Positions 1-8,412 are shown, counted from the first letter of the stretch. The stretch is 36,239 nt of DNA from Desulfuromonas sp. (GCA_002869635.1 PKUF01000051.1:1-36239); one strand, 5' to 3'. The notes: generated by a model from the sequence alone, not told the origin. Translations and numbers: made by a program.

Positions 1-695
1 TACGCGAGAGAGTTCATGTTGGGGGCGAGGTACTTGGCACCAACATGGTCGAGGATCAGGTTAACTCCCTTCTTGCCGGTGAATTCCTTAAGGGCACCTG
101 TGAAATCGGGGGTGGTGGTGTAGTCGACAACGAGCTTGGCTCCGAGTTCCTTGACCCGCTCAATCTTGCTCGGGTGGGCGGTGACAACGACACTGCAATC
201 GGGGGTCAACGCCTTGCTCAGCTGCAACGCCGCAGTGTTGACCCCACCGCCGCCACCGTGGAAGATAGCGCTCTGACCGTTTGTCAATTCGCCGATCATG
301 AAGACGTTGAGAAAGGCGGTGATGTACGATTCGCAGACGCAGGCTGCCTCTTCAAAGCTCATACTCTCGGGGATCGGCATGACATGCCCGGCAACGGCAA
401 CGGCGTACTCAGCGTAACCGCCACCACCGACCAGCGCCATGACCCGGTCTCCCTCTTTCCAGCCACTGACACCATCACCGAGGGCAGCGACGGTCCCTGA
501 GACCTCAAGACCGAGGATCTCGGAATCTCCCGGCGGGGGAGGATATTTCCCTTCGCGCTGCACCAAATCAGGGCGATTGATCGAGGTCGCGACGACCTTG
601 ATCAGGATCTGGCCTTCGGCCGGGGTCGGGGTTTCCACCTCGCCGACTTTAAGAACATCAACGCCGCCGAAACCTTCCATCAAGACTGCTTTCAT
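1..695 (-). CDS. NAD(P)H:quinone oxidoreductase, PIG3 type (C-terminus cut by window edge)
   Basis: Zinc-independent medium-chain dehydrogenase/reductase of the PIG3/quinone oxidoreductase group, expected to reduce quinones or enones with NAD(P)H in the cytoplasm. Reading the minus strand from ATG at 695 gives MKAVLMEGFG, then the GroES-like N-domain with the NRPDLVQREGKYPPPPG stretch and ILGLEVSG, which are diagnostic of the PIG3 group. A glycine-rich segment, FHGGGGGVNTAALQLSK, lies where the NADPH-binding Rossmann fold begins. About 231 residues are visible against roughly 325 usual, so the last third is outside the window. An AAGGAGAG ribosome-binding site lies just upstream of the ATG. 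It is divergent from folK with a gap of about 150 bp. The family assignment is firm; the physiological substrate is unknown. Confidence 0.88.
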   Translation of the reverse strand, partial: MKAVLMEGFGGVDVLKVGEVETPTPAEGQILIKVVATSINRPDLVQREGKYPPPPGDSEILGLEVSGTVAALGDGVSGWKEGDRVMALVGGGGYAEYAVAVAGHVMPIPESMSFEEAACVCESYITAFLNVFMIGELTNGQSAIFHGGGGGVNTAALQLSKALTPDCSVVVTAHPSKIERVKELGAKLVVDYTTTPDFTGALKEFTGKKGVNLILDHVGAKYLAPNMNSLA

Positions 696-770
696 GAATC
701 TCTCTCCTTATGAGCCCCCATAGAGCGGGGGGTAGGTGTCAAAATAGAACAATGTTGCCGAGTATACGAA

Positions 771-786
771 AAAGCGTCTACGCTTT
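771..786. other. Short inverted repeat in the divergent intergenic region
   Basis: AAAGCG-TCTA-CGCTTT forms a perfect 6-bp stem with a 4-nt loop between the quinone oxidoreductase gene and folK. There is no T-run on either side, so it is not an obvious terminator. It may be an operator or a leader structure, but its role is unknown. Confidence 0.3.
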
Positions 787-848
787 CCACGAAAAACGAA
801 AAAATGGGGTCAATTGACTCCCCTTGGGGGGTGTGGTTTAATCATCGG

Positions 849-1370
849 GTGGATACCGAAACAACGCAGTCACAGCCCCTCTGGATCGCTCTTGGAAGCA
901 ACCTCGGGGATCGTCTCGCCATCCTGCGCGGAGCAAAAAAGGCTTTGGCAAAAATCGCCGGACTGCGGCTTGTCGGCAGCTCTTCTCTCTACCGTACGGC
1001 TCCGGTAGGGGGACCGACTGGGCAAGGAGAATACCTCAACGCGGTGCTCCAGTTCGAGGCGACCCTTGCACCGTTCACCCTGCTTGAGCGCTGTCAACAA
1101 ATCGAGCTTGATTTCGGACGTGAACGGCAAGAGCGCTGGGGGGCCCGCACCCTTGACCTTGATCTGATCGCTTATGGCACGCTTTGCCTGACGACGACCG
1201 ATCTGCAGCTACCGCATCCGCGGGCGCATGAGAGGCGCTTTGTGCTGGCTCCCCTTGCTGAGCTTGTGCCGACCCTCTCTCTTCCCGGTCAGCCGTATCG
1301 CGTCGCCGAACTCCTCGCGACCCTTCCCGGCGAAGACGAGGTGACGCGGGCGACGGACCTTCTCTGGTGA
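849..1370 (+). CDS. folK: 2-amino-4-hydroxy-6-hydroxymethyldihydropteridine pyrophosphokinase (HPPK)
   Basis: Transfers pyrophosphate from ATP to 6-hydroxymethyl-7,8-dihydropterin in cytoplasmic folate synthesis. Visible hallmarks are ALGSNLGDR near the N-terminus, YRTAPVGGPTGQGEYLNAV (pterin side), RWGARTLDLDLIAYG (the Mg/ATP-binding RxxRxxDLDLL-like motif) and LPHPRAHERRFVLAPL. The GTG at 849 is preferred because it gives 173 residues, close to the usual length of about 160, and puts ALGSNLGDR about 13 residues in. An in-frame ATG at 804 would add 15 residues but starts inside a palindromic, non-coding-looking stretch and has no ribosome-binding site. A GTG at 831 is also possible. No folP or folB lies nearby. 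It is followed after 4 bp by a small YHS-like gene, so the two are probably co-transcribed. Confidence 0.93.
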   Translation: MDTETTQSQPLWIALGSNLGDRLAILRGAKKALAKIAGLRLVGSSSLYRTAPVGGPTGQGEYLNAVLQFEATLAPFTLLERCQQIELDFGRERQERWGARTLDLDLIAYGTLCLTTTDLQLPHPRAHERRFVLAPLAELVPTLSLPGQPYRVAELLATLPGEDEVTRATDLLW

Positions 1371-1374
1371 TTCA

Positions 1375-1611
1375 ATGATTCGACTTTTTCTCGTTGGACT
1401 TTTCTTTTATCTAATCTGGTCGCTGTTACGTCCGCGCCGGCGTGTCACACCGCCCCCCCCCAAGACACCATCACGGGGGGAGGAAATGGTGCGTGATCCC
1501 GAGTGCGGCACCTTTATCCCTGAGAGTGCGGCGACCAGTGCGACCATCAAAGGTGTCACCCATCATTTCTGTTCGAAAGCCTGCCGTAACCGTTATCGGG
1601 CCCGGCACTGA
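1375..1611 (+). CDS. Small membrane-anchored YHS/TRASH-like protein (PP0621-type)
   Basis: 78 residues. It has one N-terminal transmembrane segment (residues 2-19, [15 protein letters not shown]), then a basic RPRRR stop-transfer and a proline-rich linker. The C-terminal metal-binding-like domain reads [14 protein letters not shown], then [12 protein letters not shown]. The cysteines in DPECGT and FCSKAC match the YHS/TRASH pattern, which is associated with metal sensing or delivery. Its architecture resembles the uncharacterised PP0621 family often found beside folate or glycolytic genes. The gene starts 4 bp after folK and ends 29 bp before the transaldolase gene, suggesting one operon. Metal binding is inferred; the function is unknown. 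Confidence 0.8.
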   Translation: MIRLFLVGLFFYLIWSLLRPRRRVTPPPPKTPSRGEEMVRDPECGTFIPESAATSATIKGVTHHFCSKACRNRYRARH

Positions 1612-1640
1612 TTTCCCTTTCTGCGGCCAAGGAGGCCCCC

Positions 1641-2288
1641 ATGAAATTCTTTATCGATACCGCTGAAGTTGACGAGATCCAAAAGGCCTGCGCCCTTGGT
1701 CTGGTTGACGGCGTCACCACCAACCCCTCTCTCATTGCCAAGAGCGGTCGTGATTTTCGTACCGTACTCAAGGAGATCGTGGCATTGGTTGATGGTCCGA
1801 TTTCGGCCGAAGTGATCAGTCTCGAAGCCGAAGGGATGCTCAAAGAAGGTCGGGAGCTGGCAGCGATCGCCCCGGAGAAGATCGTCATCAAAGTACCGAT
1901 GACTCCAGAAGGTCTCAAGGCAACCCGCGTCTTCAGCAGCGAGGGAATCCGCACCAACGTCACTCTCGTCTTCTCGCCGTTACAGGCGCTGCTCGCCGCC
2001 AAAGCCGGTGCTTCTTATGTTTCTCCCTTTGTCGGACGTCTCGATGATGTCGGCCATGACGGCATGGAAGGGATCGAGCAGATCCGCACCATCTTCGATA
2101 ACTACGGCTACGACACCGAGATTATCGTCGCCTCGGTGCGCAGCCCGATGCATGTTCTGAACGCAGCGCTGATCGGCGCCGATATCAGCACCATCCCTTA
2201 TTCGGTGATGATGCAGCTTGCCAAACACCCACTCACGGATGTCGGCATTGAGAAGTTTCTCGCCGACTGGGAGAAAACGAAAAACTAG
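1641..2288 (+). CDS. tal: Transaldolase, TalC/MipB type
   Basis: Small (215 aa) class I aldolase of the fructose-6-phosphate aldolase/transaldolase family, acting in the non-oxidative pentose phosphate pathway. The Schiff-base lysine is Lys84 in [18 protein letters not shown] (residues 23-32) and the [26 protein letters not shown] block are typical. Two positions favour transaldolase over F6P aldolase. Glu57 in SAEV sits where FSA has Gln, and Phe130 in YVSPFVGR sits where FSA has Tyr. Those two changes are known from the E. coli FSA/TalB comparison; applying them here is inference. AAGGAGG lies 8-14 bp before the ATG. It is probably co-transcribed with folK and ends at a hairpin at 2311-2343. 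Confidence 0.92.
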   Translation: MKFFIDTAEVDEIQKACALGLVDGVTTNPSLIAKSGRDFRTVLKEIVALVDGPISAEVISLEAEGMLKEGRELAAIAPEKIVIKVPMTPEGLKATRVFSSEGIRTNVTLVFSPLQALLAAKAGASYVSPFVGRLDDVGHDGMEGIEQIRTIFDNYGYDTEIIVASVRSPMHVLNAALIGADISTIPYSVMMQLAKHPLTDVGIEKFLADWEKTKN

Positions 2289-2310
2289 ATTTTCTCCTGC
2301 CCGTACCGGC

Positions 2311-2353
2311 CCGGCCGGCATCGCCTCTTGCGACGCCGGCCGGTGTCGTTTTA
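2311..2353 (+). terminator. Candidate intrinsic terminator after the transaldolase gene
   Basis: A perfect 9-bp GC stem, CCGGCCGGC (2311-2319) and GCCGGCCGG (2335-2343), with a 15-nt loop is followed by TGTCGTTTTA. The U-tract is short, so termination may be partial. It separates folK-YHS-tal from sucCD. Confidence 0.55.
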
Positions 2354-2362
2354 GGCCTAGGG

Positions 2363-2390
2363 TAGCCATTAGAAGGCTGTCGATTATACT
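2363..2390 (+). promoter_or_regulatory. Candidate sigma-70 promoter for sucCD
   Basis: TAGCCA (2363-2368), a 16-bp spacer, then TATACT (2385-2390), placed between the terminator hairpin and sucC. The match is 4/6 for the -35 box and 5/6 for the -10 box. Predicted by eye only. Confidence 0.4.
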
Positions 2391-2446
2391 TGGACTTCGC
2401 GCCTCAAAGGGGGGCTGGTGGTTTTTGAACAAGAGGGACGAGACGA

Positions 2447-3634
2447 ATGAACGTTCACGAGTATCAGGCAAAAGAGATTCTGCGCAACTATGGGGTACCG
2501 GTTCCGGACGGGCACGTCTGCTACAACAGCGCCAGCGCCCGCGACTGGGCCAGACGCCTCGGCGAGGGTCCCTGGGTGGTCAAGGCGCAGATTCATGCCG
2601 GCGGGCGCGGCAAAGCGGGGGGGATCAAACTGGCAAGCAGCCGTGACGAGGTGCGGAATCACGCCCGCAGCCTTCTCGGCACAACGCTGGTGACACCGCA
2701 GACCGGCCCTGAAGGAAAAGCGGTCAAAAGGGTTCTGGTGGAGAAGGGGATCCACATCGCCCGCGAACTCTACGTATCGCTATTGGTTGATCGTAGCACG
2801 GGGCAGGTGACGCTGATGGCCTCCACCGAAGGAGGGGTGAACATTGAGGAGGTGGCGGCGACACAGCCGGAGAAGATCCTGCACGAGTCGATTGCCCCAC
2901 TCACCGGGATGACACCATTCCAGTGTCGCAAAATCGCCTTCAAGCTTGGCTTTGTCGGCAAGGAGGTGGCAAAAGCGCAAAACTTTTTCACCCGCCTCTA
3001 TGAAGCCTTCGTCAGTTCGGACTGTTCCCTGCTTGAAGTCAATCCGTTGGTACTGACCGAAGAGGGGGAGCTGCTCGCTCTTGACGCCAAGCTTAACTTT
3101 GACGACAACGCCCTCTACCGTCACCCCCGCATCCGTGACATGCGCGATTATGACGAAGAAGATCCCAACGAGATCGAGGCCTCCCAATACGACCTCTCCT
3201 ACATCGCCCTTGACGGGAACATCGGTTGTCTCGTCAACGGCGCCGGTTTGGCGATGGCGACCATGGATATCATCAAGCATTGTGGCGGCGAACCGGCCAA
3301 CTTCCTTGATGTCGGTGGTGGCGCCAGTATTGAGCGGGTGACAGAAGCGTTCAAGATCATCCTCTCTGATCCTAAGATCGAGGGGATCCTCGTTAATATC
3401 TTCGGCGGGATTATGAAGTGTGATGTTATCGCCACCGGGGTGATCACCGCGGCGCGCCAGGTCGGGATCACCGTGCCGCTGGTGGTGCGGCTTGAGGGGA
3501 CCAACGTCGCCCTCGGCAAACAACTCCTCGCCGAGAGCGGTCTCGATATCGTCGCTGCTGACGGTATGGCCGACGCCGCTGAAAAGATTGTTGGCGCTGT
3601 CCGGACACGGGTAGCGGGAAAGGCGCGGGGATGA
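2447..3634 (+). CDS. sucC: Succinyl-CoA synthetase (ADP-forming), beta subunit
   Basis: Beta subunit of succinate-CoA ligase, which interconverts succinyl-CoA and succinate with nucleotide phosphorylation in the TCA cycle. At 395 aa it is slightly longer than the usual 388 or so. The N-terminal ATP-grasp domain begins [12 protein letters not shown] and carries the [10 protein letters not shown] loop (about residues 52-61). LLEVNPLVL and [11 protein letters not shown] supply the metal-binding residues. The C-terminal CoA-ligase domain has [24 protein letters not shown] and RLEGTN. It overlaps sucD by 4 bp (ATGA), indicating coupled translation. Many Geobacter convert succinyl-CoA with an acetate:succinyl-CoA transferase, so a complete sucCD means this strain can also use the phosphorylating route. 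ATP versus GTP preference cannot be judged here. Confidence 0.96.
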   Translation: MNVHEYQAKEILRNYGVPVPDGHVCYNSASARDWARRLGEGPWVVKAQIHAGGRGKAGGIKLASSRDEVRNHARSLLGTTLVTPQTGPEGKAVKRVLVEKGIHIARELYVSLLVDRSTGQVTLMASTEGGVNIEEVAATQPEKILHESIAPLTGMTPFQCRKIAFKLGFVGKEVAKAQNFFTRLYEAFVSSDCSLLEVNPLVLTEEGELLALDAKLNFDDNALYRHPRIRDMRDYDEEDPNEIEASQYDLSYIALDGNIGCLVNGAGLAMATMDIIKHCGGEPANFLDVGGGASIERVTEAFKIILSDPKIEGILVNIFGGIMKCDVIATGVITAARQVGITVPLVVRLEGTNVALGKQLLAESGLDIVAADGMADAAEKIVGAVRTRVAGKARG

Positions 3635-4503
3635 GCATCCTGGTCGACAAATCAACGCGGGTGATGACCCAGGGAATTACCGGGGCGACCGGACTCTTTC
3701 ACGCCCACGGAGCACGCGACTACGGGACCTGCATGGTCGGTGGAGTGACCCCGGGCAAGGGAGGTGACGAGGTCGACGGATTTCCTATCTTCGACACGGT
3801 GGAAGAGGCGGTGGCCGCCACCGACGCCAACGCCTCGGTGATCTATGTCCCCCCCCCTTTTGCTGCCGATGCCATCATGGAGGCAGTCGATGCCGGCGTG
3901 GAGTTGATCTGCTGCATCACCGAAGGGATTCCGGTTCTCGATATGGTGCGGGTAAAAGCCTACATGCAGGGGAGCGGTAGTCGACTGATCGGTCCGAACT
4001 GCCCCGGTATCATCACCCCGGATCAATGCAAGATCGGGATCATGCCCGGCTACATCCACACCCCCGGCCCCGTCGGGGTGATTTCCCGCTCCGGCACCCT
4101 GACCTACGAGGCTGTTTGGCAGCTCACCTCCCTCGGGGTCGGCCAGTCGACCTGTGTCGGCATCGGCGGTTACCCGGTGCACGGCACCGATTTCATCGAC
4201 TGCCTCGCTCTTTTTGAGGAGGACCCGCAGACCGAAGCGGTGATCCTTATCGGCGAGATCGGCGGCAGTGCTGAAGAGGAAGCGGCCCGTTTCGTCAAAG
4301 ATCAGATGAGCAAGCCGGTCGCAGCTTTTATTGCCGGGCGCACAGCGCCCCCAGGAAAACGGATGGGGCACGCCGGTGCCATCATCTCCGGGGGACGTGG
4401 TACCGCCGCCGAAAAGGTTGCCTGTCTCGAAGAGTGCGGTATCAAGGTCGCAGCCAGCCCAGCGGAGATGGCGTCAACCCTCCTGTCGATCTATCGCCCC
4501 TGA
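3631..4503 (+). CDS. sucD: Succinyl-CoA synthetase, alpha subunit
   Basis: Alpha subunit that carries the phosphohistidine intermediate and binds CoA. At 290 aa it is of normal length. The N-terminal CoA-binding Rossmann domain has [13 protein letters not shown] and GGVTPGKGG. The phosphorylated histidine is His247 in [14 protein letters not shown], equivalent to E. coli His246. [12 protein letters not shown] and [11 protein letters not shown] are family signatures. It starts inside the sucC stop (4-bp overlap). The next gene, ilvE, starts 127 bp later and may have its own promoter. A weak hairpin lies just after the stop codon. Confidence 0.97.
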   Translation: MSILVDKSTRVMTQGITGATGLFHAHGARDYGTCMVGGVTPGKGGDEVDGFPIFDTVEEAVAATDANASVIYVPPPFAADAIMEAVDAGVELICCITEGIPVLDMVRVKAYMQGSGSRLIGPNCPGIITPDQCKIGIMPGYIHTPGPVGVISRSGTLTYEAVWQLTSLGVGQSTCVGIGGYPVHGTDFIDCLALFEEDPQTEAVILIGEIGGSAEEEAARFVKDQMSKPVAAFIAGRTAPPGKRMGHAGAIISGGRGTAAEKVACLEECGIKVAASPAEMASTLLSIYRP

Positions 4504-4505
4504 AT

Positions 4506-4530
4506 GCGCGATTTATCGCGTCAACGTTTT
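4506..4530 (+). terminator. Weak hairpin after sucD
   Basis: CGCGA-TTTA-TCGCG (4507-4520) is a 5-bp stem followed by TCAACGTTTT. It is a poor terminator at best, but it is the only hairpin I see between sucD and ilvE. Confidence 0.28.
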
Positions 4531-4630
4531 CGCCGCCGCCCGGCAATTCCCCTTGCGCCGTATGGGGGGGTATGCTACAAAATTTCCTTTACCTTATCTC
4601 CGTTTCGTCTGCAGTGGAGGCCCACATCCC

Positions 4631-5701
4631 ATGGAATTGACCGTACTCCCCTTGACCGATCCCAAACCCCGCGTGACCGATGAGAGTCAGCTCGCTTTCG
4701 GCCGTCTCTTCTCCGATCGTATGCTGATCCTCGAATTCGACCGCGCCAAAGGCGGCTGGCATGAAGCCCGCATCCAGCCCTATCAGCCGTTCGTCCTCGA
4801 CCCGGCGGCAATGGTCCTGCACTACGCTCAGGAGATCTTCGAAGGGCTCAAGGCGTTTCGTCGTCCCGACGGCTCCATTGCCCTCTTCCGGCCCAAGGAT
4901 AATGTCGTGCGTTTCAACCGCAGTGCCCATCGGATGTGTATGCCCGAGGTTGACGTCGACTTCTTCCTCGATGCAATCAAGGAGCTGATCCGCCTTGAGG
5001 CAGACTGGGTTCCTAACAGTCGTGGCACCAGCCTCTATATCCGTCCAACCATGATCGCTACCGAGCCGATGCTCGGTGTACGTCCTTCGGATCAGTACCT
5101 CTGCTACGTCATCCTCTCCCCGGTCGCGGCCTACTACAAAGGGGGGCTCGCGCCGGTGAAGATCTGGATCTCGGACCATTACGTTCGCGCTGCCAACGGC
5201 GGCACCGGCGAGGTCAAGACCGGTGGCAATTACGCCGCCAGCCTCTACGCCGCTCGGGAAGCGGCAGAGAAGGGATATGATCAGGTCCTCTGGCTCGATG
5301 CGAAGAACAAACAGCAGGTCGAAGAGGTCGGGAGCATGAATATCTGCTTTATCTACGATGGTAAGCTTGTCACCTCGCCGTTGCACGGAACGATCCTCGA
5401 CGGAATCACCCGGCGCTCAATCCTCACCCTCGCCAAAGAAGCGGGGCTTGAGATCGAAGAGCGTGCGCTTTCGGTTGATGAAATCTTCGAGGGGGTCGAG
5501 AGCGGCCGCCTCACCGAGGCCTTTGGAACCGGTACCGCCGTTGTTGTCTCACCGGTGGGTGAATTCACCTATCGTGATCGAACCGTGGTTCTTGGAGACG
5601 GCAAGACCACCGGAGAGATTACGCGCAAACTTTACGACACCTTGACCGGCATCCAGTACGGTGAAGTTCCGGACAATCACGACTGGATTGTAACCATTTA
5701 G
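4631..5701 (+). CDS. ilvE: Branched-chain amino acid aminotransferase (class IV, PLP)
   Basis: Catalyses the last transamination in Leu, Ile and Val synthesis (and the first in their breakdown) with glutamate/2-oxoglutarate. It is 356 aa from the ATG at 4631, which has GGAGG 10 bp upstream. The frame stays open for another 100 codons upstream, but that part overlaps sucD and has no family similarity, so it is excluded. Hallmarks are YAQEIFEGLKAFRRPDG, FRPKDNVVRFNRSAHRMCMP, SLYIRPTMIATE and the PLP lysine, Lys186, in GEVKTGGNYAASL. EVGSMNICFIYDG and GTILDGITRRSIL also match. Its size and motifs fit the longer, eukaryote-like BCAT group rather than the shorter 310-aa E. coli IlvE. Confidence 0.95.
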   Translation: MELTVLPLTDPKPRVTDESQLAFGRLFSDRMLILEFDRAKGGWHEARIQPYQPFVLDPAAMVLHYAQEIFEGLKAFRRPDGSIALFRPKDNVVRFNRSAHRMCMPEVDVDFFLDAIKELIRLEADWVPNSRGTSLYIRPTMIATEPMLGVRPSDQYLCYVILSPVAAYYKGGLAPVKIWISDHYVRAANGGTGEVKTGGNYAASLYAAREAAEKGYDQVLWLDAKNKQQVEEVGSMNICFIYDGKLVTSPLHGTILDGITRRSILTLAKEAGLEIEERALSVDEIFEGVESGRLTEAFGTGTAVVVSPVGEFTYRDRTVVLGDGKTTGEITRKLYDTLTGIQYGEVPDNHDWIVTI

Positions 5702-5768
5702 CCAGATTTCGCTGGGGGATTCCGCTTCGGGAGCCCGACCGCCGGAAGAGAAGAGAGGATCCGACCTC

Positions 5769-6260
5769 ATGTCGATACCCAAGGTGCTTGCCAGCTGCAT
5801 GAAGATTGAGCAATCAATTGGTCAGATCTATCAGTACCTGGCCGATCTTTTTGCCAAAGAGGCAGCCTTCCATCAGCTCTTCTCCCGGCTTGCGGCAGAT
5901 GAACAAGACCATGCGCTGCAGATTAAGCTCGCCGGGAACCTTCAACGCGAGACGGTGGTCACCGGTCTCCATCTCGACGAAACGAAAGTCGAGGAGCTTC
6001 TGTCTCAGGTCCGGGAAATGGTCGCCTCTTTGCGCGGCACCCCGCCAACGGCGGCAGAGGCTTTGCAGATGGCACTTCGTCTTGAAGAGGAGTTCTGCCA
6101 GACCCACCTGTTAGCGGCAGCCGATATCCGCGATGAGAAGCTGGCATCGATGTTCCGCGCTCTGGCTCGGGCCGATAAAGACCACCTCGGACAGTTGCAA
6201 AAATTCTGCGTCGCCTATGAAAAAGCTCGTGGTGTCAAAATACTTCCGACAACCCCCTGA
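5769..6260 (+). CDS. Ferritin-like (rubrerythrin-type) diiron-domain protein
   Basis: 163-aa all-helical protein with a rubrerythrin/ferritin-like four-helix layout and no rubredoxin domain. Candidate metal ligands are Glu14 (KIEQSI), Glu45 and His48 (DEQDH, an ExxH motif), a Glu cluster at 106-108 (LRLEEEF), and Asp136/His139 (ADKDH). The last would replace the usual second ExxH by DxxH. Related proteins detoxify peroxide or store iron, but the altered ligand set makes a peroxidase role uncertain. It lies 67 bp after ilvE and 36 bp before the acyltransferase, possibly in one transcript. Fold assignment is fairly confident; activity is inference. Confidence 0.75.
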   Translation: MSIPKVLASCMKIEQSIGQIYQYLADLFAKEAAFHQLFSRLAADEQDHALQIKLAGNLQRETVVTGLHLDETKVEELLSQVREMVASLRGTPPTAAEALQMALRLEEEFCQTHLLAAADIRDEKLASMFRALARADKDHLGQLQKFCVAYEKARGVKILPTTP

Positions 6261-6296
6261 TCCTTTTTGCCCGGCCCCTTTTTCCCCATCAGGTTC

Positions 6297-7181
6297 ATGA
6301 CCTTCAAATCGTTTCAATACCGCATCGAATATTTTTTCTTCCTTCTCCTCTGCACAGGAGTGCGTCTGCTCCCTCGCCGATGGTCACTGATTTTAGGAAG
6401 GCGTCTCGGAGACCTGATCCGCCTGGTGCAGGGAAAACGACGGCACCAGGCGCTTGAAAACCTTGAACACGCCTTTCCTGAGAAGTCGACACCCGAGATC
6501 CAGCAACTTCTGATCGAGCACTTCCGCCATCTCGGAATGAGCGGGGTTGAGATGCTTGACCTTCCGCGCCTGCGGAAACTCGATACGGCTGATCGACTTA
6601 TTGTTGCTGAGGGGCTAGAGAACATGCTTCGTACGCATGAACTCGGGAAAGGCTCCCTGATCCTTTCGGCCCATCTCGGATTTTGGGAAGTCGGTACTTT
6701 TTTTCTGCCACGTCAAGGGTTTCATACAGTCGGTGTCGCCAAGCCGGTAAAGAACCCCCATGTTGATGCCTATATTCAACATCAGCGCGAAGCTGGTGGC
6801 GGAGATGTTATCTCCAGCCGGCATGCGGCACGGCGCATTGTTCGCGCTCTCGCCTCCGGACATCATGTGTTAGCCTTAATCGACCAACACACCGGGCGTG
6901 ATCAAGCGGTCAGCGTCGACTTTTTTGGCCGACCCGCTTACACCACCCCGGTCATCACACAGATTGCTAAAAAACAGCAGGTCCCGATCATTCCGATCTT
7001 CATCTACCGTCGTGAAGATGGTCGCTATGATTTCAAAATTGAGCCACATATCTTACTGGACGACGACCTCTCCCAAGAGGCAGTGGTTCGGGACACCGCC
7101 ATGCTGACCGCCCGGATCGAAACGGCCATCCGCCGTGCTCCGGAGCAGTGGTTCTGGGTCCACCGCCGCTGGCGCGACTAA
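6297..7181 (+). CDS. Lysophospholipid/lipid A acyltransferase family protein (LpxL/HtrB-like)
   Basis: Inner-membrane acyltransferase of the LpxL/LpxM superfamily, likely adding a secondary acyl chain to lipid A or a related lipid. It is 294 aa from ATG 6297. A TTG 10 codons upstream is possible but has no ribosome-binding site. An N-terminal hydrophobic segment (YFFFLLLCTGVRLLP) anchors it. The catalytic HX4(D/E) motif is His126...Glu131 in SAHLGFWE. LIDQHTGRDQAVSVDFFGRPA and the C-terminal PEQWFWVHRRWRD are classical LpxL-family blocks. It is followed 30 bp later by the S1-domain gene. Acyl donor and acceptor cannot be told from sequence. Confidence 0.87.
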   Translation: MTFKSFQYRIEYFFFLLLCTGVRLLPRRWSLILGRRLGDLIRLVQGKRRHQALENLEHAFPEKSTPEIQQLLIEHFRHLGMSGVEMLDLPRLRKLDTADRLIVAEGLENMLRTHELGKGSLILSAHLGFWEVGTFFLPRQGFHTVGVAKPVKNPHVDAYIQHQREAGGGDVISSRHAARRIVRALASGHHVLALIDQHTGRDQAVSVDFFGRPAYTTPVITQIAKKQQVPIIPIFIYRREDGRYDFKIEPHILLDDDLSQEAVVRDTAMLTARIETAIRRAPEQWFWVHRRWRD

Positions 7182-7211
7182 CCCCCCATCCCGACAGTTA
7201 TTGGAGACATT

Positions 7212-8408
7212 ATGGAAGAGCATGATCTTTCGGAACAGGAAGAGTCTTTTGCCGATATGTTCGCGCAGAGTGAAGTTGAGCGGCGGCACCTTTCACGGGG
7301 GGAGAAGGTCGAAGGGGTTGTTGTAAAGATCACCGCTGACTGTATTTTCCTCGACATCGGTCAGAAAGGGGAAGGGGTGATCGAGCGGCGTGAACTCGAG
7401 GATGAGACAGGTGAGCTGCCGCTGGTAGAAGGGGAGCGGCTGAGTGCTTATTTCATCTCTTCCCGAAACGGCGAGTTCCGTCTCTCCACCCGCCTTGCAG
7501 GTGGCGGGAGCAGCCTGCTTGAAGAGGCTCATGCTGCCGGGATTCCGGTGGAGGGGCGGGTCGAGAAAGAGGTCAAAGGGGGGTACGAGGTCCGCTTAAG
7601 CGGCCAGGTGCGTGCCTTCTGCCCCTTCTCCCAGATTGATCTACGCCGAGGCGCCGCGCCCGAGAGCTGGATCGGCGAAACTCTCCCCTTCCGCATCAGC
7701 CAGTATGGTGAGGGGGGGCGCAACATCGTCGTCTCTCGCCGGGCTTTGCTTGAAGAGGAGCAGGCGCAGAAGCGAGAAGCGCTGCGAGAGTCCCTTAGCG
7801 TTGGCGAAACGATAACAGGGGTGGTCACCTCGCTGCAGAAGTTCGGTGTCTTTGTCGATATCGGCGGAGTTGAGGGATTGGTCCCGATGAGCGAGCTTGC
7901 TTGGGGGAGAATCGAAGACGCCTCTGAGGTCGTGACTCTCGGGGCTGAGGTCGAAGTCGTGGTCAAGAGTCTCGACTGGGAGGCGAACCGTTTCTCCTTC
8001 AGCATCCGTGAGACCTTAAGCGACCCCTGGCAGACAGCCGCAAGCCGTTTCCCCTCCGGGACGGTCTGCCGCAGCAAAGTGGTGCGTCTTGCCCCTTTCG
8101 GGGCGTTCGTCAATCTCGACGAAGGGATCGATGGGCTGCTGCATATCTCGGTGCTGGGTCAAGGGAAGAGGATCAATCATCCGCGCGAGGTGGTACAAGA
8201 GGGAGATACGGTGGAGGTGATGGTCGATCAGGTCGACAGCACCCAGCACCGAATCTCGCTGAAGCTTGCTGCAGGTGAGTTGGCTGCAGCCGAAGAGGCC
8301 AAAAGTATCGCTGACTTCTCCCGCCAGCAGGGTGGGTCTCAGGAAGGCTTTGGCACCATGGCCGCCCTTTTTGCCAAAGCCCAGAAGAAACCGGGAAAGA
8401 ACCGTTAA
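7212..8408 (+). CDS. S1 RNA-binding protein with four S1 domains (ribosomal protein S1-like)
   Basis: 398-aa protein with four consecutive S1 (OB-fold) repeats. Repeat 1 starts at GEKVEGVVVKITADC. Repeat 2 starts at PVEGRVEKEVKGGYEV. Repeat 3 starts at GVVTSLQKFGVFVDIG. Repeat 4 starts at VVRLAPFGAFVNLDEG and runs to HRISLKL. Repeats 3 and 4 are the most canonical (GVFVDI...GLVP, GAFVNL...GLLHIS). The usual Proteobacterial S1 has six repeats and about 550 aa, so this is probably a shorter S1 homologue such as those of Firmicutes or an auxiliary S1 protein. It has a GGAG ribosome-binding site. The YkgJ-type gene begins 4 bp after its stop. Confidence 0.88.
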   Translation: MEEHDLSEQEESFADMFAQSEVERRHLSRGEKVEGVVVKITADCIFLDIGQKGEGVIERRELEDETGELPLVEGERLSAYFISSRNGEFRLSTRLAGGGSSLLEEAHAAGIPVEGRVEKEVKGGYEVRLSGQVRAFCPFSQIDLRRGAAPESWIGETLPFRISQYGEGGRNIVVSRRALLEEEQAQKREALRESLSVGETITGVVTSLQKFGVFVDIGGVEGLVPMSELAWGRIEDASEVVTLGAEVEVVVKSLDWEANRFSFSIRETLSDPWQTAASRFPSGTVCRSKVVRLAPFGAFVNLDEGIDGLLHISVLGQGKRINHPREVVQEGDTVEVMVDQVDSTQHRISLKLAAGELAAAEEAKSIADFSRQQGGSQEGFGTMAALFAKAQKKPGKNR

Positions 8409-8412
8409 CAGG

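Noticed and set aside
4331-4630. 100-codon N-terminal extension of ilvE
   Set aside because: It overlaps sucD, has no BCAT similarity, and the ATG at 4631 has a GGAGG site and gives normal length.
2780-5386. Long minus-strand frames opposite sucC, sucD and ilvE (239-291 aa)
   Set aside because: Translations such as Asp/His/Gly-rich repeats match no family; the plus-strand genes have full family signatures.
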